The notes under the pieces: model-generated
Database searches by the model: none
What the model was told of the DNA's origin: nothing
The model's input: only the letters and a program-made list of their open reading frames with translations
Part shown: positions 5,463 through 8,263 of the stretch, piece by piece
Numbering within the stretch: the first letter of the stretch is position 1
Layout of the letters: every line of letters begins with the position of its first letter
Assembly (NCBI GenBank): GCA_025362535.1
Contig: JANYGE010000437.1
Location: 1-8,263, forward strand
From: Hyphomicrobiales bacterium
Lineage (GTDB): Bacteria; Pseudomonadota; Alphaproteobacteria; Rhizobiales; Aestuariivirgaceae
DNA length: 8,263 nt
Direction of reading: 5' to 3'
Position numbers and translations under genes: made by a program

Positions 5463-6464
5463 ATGGCCAATATTAAACTTACCAATATCAATAAATCCTA
5501 TGGTTCCGTTTCGATCATCAAGGATGTGAGCCTCGATATTAAATCAGGTGAGTTCATCGTCTTCGTCGGCCCCTCAGGCTGTGGCAAATCAACCTTGCTG
5601 CGCTCGATCTCCGGCCTCGATCAGGTGACGTCGGGCACGTTGGAGATTGATAATGCTGTGGTCAATGATGTGCCGCCTTCTAAACGCGGCATTGCCATGG
5701 TGTTCCAATCCTATGCGCTCTATCCGCATATGAGCGTGTTTGAAAACATCGGCTTTGCGCTTGAAAACCAAGGTCTGCCGCGTGCCGAAATTAAAAAGAA
5801 GGTGGAAGCCGTGGGGGAAATGCTGCAGCTCACCTCCTATCTCACACGTCTGCCAAAAGCTCTCTCCGGTGGCCAGCGTCAACGCGTGGCCATTGGCCGT
5901 GCCATTGTGCGCGGCGCTAAAGTGTTTCTGTTCGATGAGCCGCTTTCAAATCTTGACGCTGCGCTCCGCGTGCAAATGCGCATGGAAATTGCCAAGTTGA
6001 AGCGCGATTTGCCCAACACCACCATGGTCTATGTCACCCATGACCAAGTAGAAGCCATGACCATGGCAGACCGTATTGTGGTGCTGCAAGCTGGCCGCGT
6101 GATGCAAGTAGGCACACCTATGGAGCTTTATGAAAATCCTAACAGCGTGTTTGTGGCAGGCTTTATCGGCTCACCTAAAATGAACTTCATCACCGGCAAA
6201 CCTGCCGATAAGCTCAAGGCAAAAACCATCGGCGTGCGGCCCGAACACTTTGAATTCTCGAAAACCGCAACCGATATTTCGGGCACCTTGGACTATACTG
6301 AAGTCTTGGGCAGCGACAGCTTCCTCTATGTGTCCACCCCCACAGGCATGCTCACCGTGCGCGAGCCGGGCCGCACCCAATATAAAACCGGGCAAAAACT
6401 AAACTTGAAACCCATCGCAGAACATGTACACCGCTTTGGCCCAGACGATAACCGCCTTAAATAG
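5463..6464 (+). CDS. aglK: Sugar ABC transporter ATPase, AglK/UgpC/MsmK family
   Basis: A 333-residue nucleotide-binding subunit that dimerises and powers uptake through the F/G permeases. All motifs are intact: Walker A GPSGCGKST (36-44), Q-loop Q82, signature LSGGQ (134-138), Walker B VFLFDEP (154-160), D-loop SNLDA (162-166) and H-loop H193. Residues from about 235 form the regulatory TOBE/MOP-type domain, including RPEH at 259-262. It is somewhat shorter than E. coli MalK (about 370) but close to rhizobial sugar ATPases. The start at 5463 is fixed by AGGGAGG (5451-5457) 5 bases upstream and by alignment of the N-terminus (ANIKLTNINKSYG). An earlier in-frame start would add 49 residues that overlap the permease gene in another frame. 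Such ATPases can serve more than one CUT1 transporter, so sharing is possible. Confidence 0.95.
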   Translation: MANIKLTNINKSYGSVSIIKDVSLDIKSGEFIVFVGPSGCGKSTLLRSISGLDQVTSGTLEIDNAVVNDVPPSKRGIAMVFQSYALYPHMSVFENIGFALENQGLPRAEIKKKVEAVGEMLQLTSYLTRLPKALSGGQRQRVAIGRAIVRGAKVFLFDEPLSNLDAALRVQMRMEIAKLKRDLPNTTMVYVTHDQVEAMTMADRIVVLQAGRVMQVGTPMELYENPNSVFVAGFIGSPKMNFITGKPADKLKAKTIGVRPEHFEFSKTATDISGTLDYTEVLGSDSFLYVSTPTGMLTVREPGRTQYKTGQKLNLKPIAEHVHRFGPDDNRLK

Positions 6465-6473
6465 GAATAGACC

Positions 6474-7262
6474 ATGACCATTCGCACCCTCATTTGGCAT
6501 GAACACCGCCATGAACAAACCAATAAACTTGTGGCCTCGCTTTATCCCGAAGGCATGCATGGTGCCTTGAAGAATGCCTATAAAGGTGACAAGGAATTTG
6601 TGGTCGGCCATGCCTTGCTCGATGATGATGCTGAACATGGCTTGTCGCAAAAACGTTTGGATGAAACTGATGTTCTGGTTTGGTGGGGCCATGCCGCGCA
6701 CGGTGATGTGAAAGATGAAATTGTTGACCGTGTAGCCAAGCGCGTTTGGGAAGGTATGGGTCTGATCGTTTTACATTCCGGCCATTATTCCAAAATCTTT
6801 AAAAAACTCATGGGCACCCCATGCTCATTGAAATGGCGTGAAGCAGGTGAAAAAGAACGCGTTTGGATCATCAACCCCAATCATCCCATCGCCGCTGGTC
6901 TGCCGGAAATGATCGAGATCGAAAATGAAGAAATGTATGGTGAACCCTTCTCTATTCCAGAACCTTTGGAAACTGTGATGATTTCACATTTTGAAGGTGG
7001 TGAAGTGTTTAGATCGGGCGTCACCTATCAGCGCGGTGCGGGCAAAGTATTTTATTTCCGCCCCGGCCATGAAGCCTATACCGCCTATCACAATCCGCTG
7101 GTTTTAAAGGTGATCAAGAACGCCACCCGCTGGGCCTATAATCCGGCAAAGCCTTGGACAGGTATTCACATAGCACCCAACGTGCCAGCCGATAAAGCGC
7201 CAGTACCTCTTGAAATAAAGGGCCCGCGCCTGCATGAGGATGGCGAAGAAGGGTTTAGATAA
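6474..7262 (+). CDS. thuA: ThuA-family trehalose/disaccharide utilisation protein
   Basis: A 262-residue cytoplasmic protein of the ThuA-like family (class I glutamine-amidotransferase-like fold). Family hallmarks seen are WHEHRHEQ (8-15), the histidine-rich strand end VWWGHAAHGDV (69-79), LHSGH (100-104), MYGEPF (154-159) and FRPGHE (195-200). The many His and Glu residues suggest a metal or sugar-binding active site, but no catalytic residue can be assigned from sequence alone. In rhizobia thuA and thuB are required for assimilating trehalose and related disaccharides through 3-keto intermediates; the individual reaction of ThuA is less certain than that of ThuB. The start ATG at 6474 has AGGA 7 bases upstream, overlapping the ATPase stop. 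The stop overlaps the next start (TAATG), so thuA and thuB are translationally coupled. Confidence 0.9.
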   Translation: MTIRTLIWHEHRHEQTNKLVASLYPEGMHGALKNAYKGDKEFVVGHALLDDDAEHGLSQKRLDETDVLVWWGHAAHGDVKDEIVDRVAKRVWEGMGLIVLHSGHYSKIFKKLMGTPCSLKWREAGEKERVWIINPNHPIAAGLPEMIEIENEEMYGEPFSIPEPLETVMISHFEGGEVFRSGVTYQRGAGKVFYFRPGHEAYTAYHNPLVLKVIKNATRWAYNPAKPWTGIHIAPNVPADKAPVPLEIKGPRLHEDGEEGFR

Positions 7263-8263
7263 TGAAAAAGATTCGTCTGTTGGTTTTGGGTACTGGCGGC
7301 ATGGCTGCGGCCCACATCAAGCAATTTCAGGCTGATAGCCGCGTGGACGTCACAGGCTGTTCTGATATTGATTTACCACGCGCCAAGAAGTTTGCCGATG
7401 AGCATAAAATTCCACATGCCTTTGGCAGTTTGGATGATGCGATAAAGTGGGGCGAGTTTGATGCGGCCACCAACGTCACACCGGATTCAATCCACCACCC
7501 CACCACAATGAAATTGCTCGCCGCCAAAAAGCATGTGCTGTGCGAGAAACCCTTGGCTGAGAATTTCAAACTCGCCGATGAAATGGCCACCACGGCGGAA
7601 AAAGCCGGTGTGATCAATATGGTCAACCTCACCTATCGCGCCGTGGCCGGATTACAAAAGGCCAAGCAGATCATTGCCTCCGGTGAAATTGGTGAAGTGC
7701 GCCATGTTGAGGCGAGCTATCGCCAAAGCTGGCTCGTCGGCAATCACTGGGGTGCCTGGGATAAGCTGCCCATGTGGCTCTGGCGTCTGTCCGAAAAGCA
7801 TGGTTCCAAAGGTGTGCTCGGCGATGTGGGCATTCATATTTTGGATTTCACCACCTATGCTATCGGCATGATGCCGGTTTCTTTACAGGCGCGTCTGAAA
7901 ACCTTCCACAAAGCGCCGGGCGATAAAATTGGCGAATATGTTTTGGATGCAAATGACTCAGCTTCCATGATGGTTGAATTTGAAAACGGCTCACAAGGCG
8001 TGATCCACGCCAGCCGCTTCATGACTGGCTATGGCAATACTCTGAAGCTCCATGTCTTCGGCACCAAAGGCGGCCTGGAAATCGAAAATGATCACGACCT
8101 CACCACGTTGCGCGTGTGCAGCGGTGAAGATGTCCACACCCAAGCCTGGCGCAACATCGTGAAAACCGAAGCCGAACCCGCGAACTATAAAAAGTTCATT
8201 GATGCAATAGTGGCGGGAAAGAATGGCGATCCAAGTTTCCGGAGAGCCGCCGATCTGCAGAAA
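7262..8263 (+). CDS. thuB: Gfo/Idh/MocA-family NAD(P)-dependent oxidoreductase, ThuB-like (3' end cut by window)
   Basis: The frame opens at ATG 7262 and stays open to the window edge, giving 334 residues without a stop; the family usually has about 340-380, so only a small part is missing. The N-terminal Rossmann fold has the GTGGMAAAH nucleotide-binding loop (10-18), and D35 at the end of the second strand could select NAD. The family EKP motif is at 95-97, with K96 as the expected catalytic lysine. GDVGIHILD (187-195) provides D188 and H192, the usual active-site pair. The protein would oxidise a hydroxyl of the imported sugar; by analogy with rhizobial ThuB the product is a 3-keto-glycoside. 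AAGGG lies 8 bases before the start. Closely related family members act on many polyols and sugars, so the substrate is inferred from context. Confidence 0.88.
   Translation, partial: MKKIRLLVLGTGGMAAAHIKQFQADSRVDVTGCSDIDLPRAKKFADEHKIPHAFGSLDDAIKWGEFDAATNVTPDSIHHPTTMKLLAAKKHVLCEKPLAENFKLADEMATTAEKAGVINMVNLTYRAVAGLQKAKQIIASGEIGEVRHVEASYRQSWLVGNHWGAWDKLPMWLWRLSEKHGSKGVLGDVGIHILDFTTYAIGMMPVSLQARLKTFHKAPGDKIGEYVLDANDSASMMVEFENGSQGVIHASRFMTGYGNTLKLHVFGTKGGLEIENDHDLTTLRVCSGEDVHTQAWRNIVKTEAEPANYKKFIDAIVAGKNGDPSFRRAADLQK

Overview
The window looks like alphaproteobacterial chromosome, most likely Hyphomicrobiales (Rhizobiales) or a close relative. The reasons are a rhizobial-style alpha-glucoside (Agl) ABC transporter, a LacI-family regulator of the AglR type, and ThuA/ThuB-type enzymes. 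Base composition is moderate, near 50% GC by eye, so it is not a typical GC-rich soil Rhizobium or Sinorhizobium. The assignment rests on remembered family resemblance, not on a search.

Layout. Positions 2-115 hold the 3' end of an unrecognised gene, followed by about 300 bases with no convincing gene. A tRNA-Gln(UUG) gene with encoded CCA lies on the minus strand at 419-493. Next is a LacI-family repressor on the minus strand (596-1618). A 214-bp divergent promoter region follows, with two matched palindromic operators of core AAAGCGCTTT. From 1833 to the window end runs a six-gene plus-strand operon: periplasmic binding protein (aglE-like), two permeases (aglF- and aglG-like), transport ATPase (aglK-like), a ThuA-family protein, and a Gfo/Idh/MocA oxidoreductase (thuB-like) cut by the window edge. 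An 11-bp-stem hairpin sits between the binding-protein gene and the first permease gene. The remaining junctions are tight: 2 bp, 1 bp, 9 bp and a 1-bp overlap.

How the genes work together (inference). The binding protein captures a disaccharide or other glucoside in the periplasm, the F and G permeases with two copies of the ATPase import it, and ThuA and ThuB process it inside the cell. The gene order E-F-G-K-A-B is that of the rhizobial thuEFGKAB operon, which assimilates trehalose, maltitol and sucrose isomers through 3-keto derivatives. The transporter proteins and regulator, however, resemble the agl system, in which an alpha-glucosidase gene (aglA) normally lies between aglG and aglK. 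Here no glucosidase is present and thuAB follow the ATPase gene. The locus thus looks like an agl transporter coupled to oxidative (3-keto) sugar processing instead of hydrolysis. The repressor probably controls both itself and the operon through the two operators, which are placed as mirror images with respect to the two transcription units.

Nothing in the window is a mobile element, CRISPR array or defence system. The points of most interest are the agl/thu hybrid arrangement, the mirrored operators, and the roughly 100-residue periplasmic insert in the second permease.
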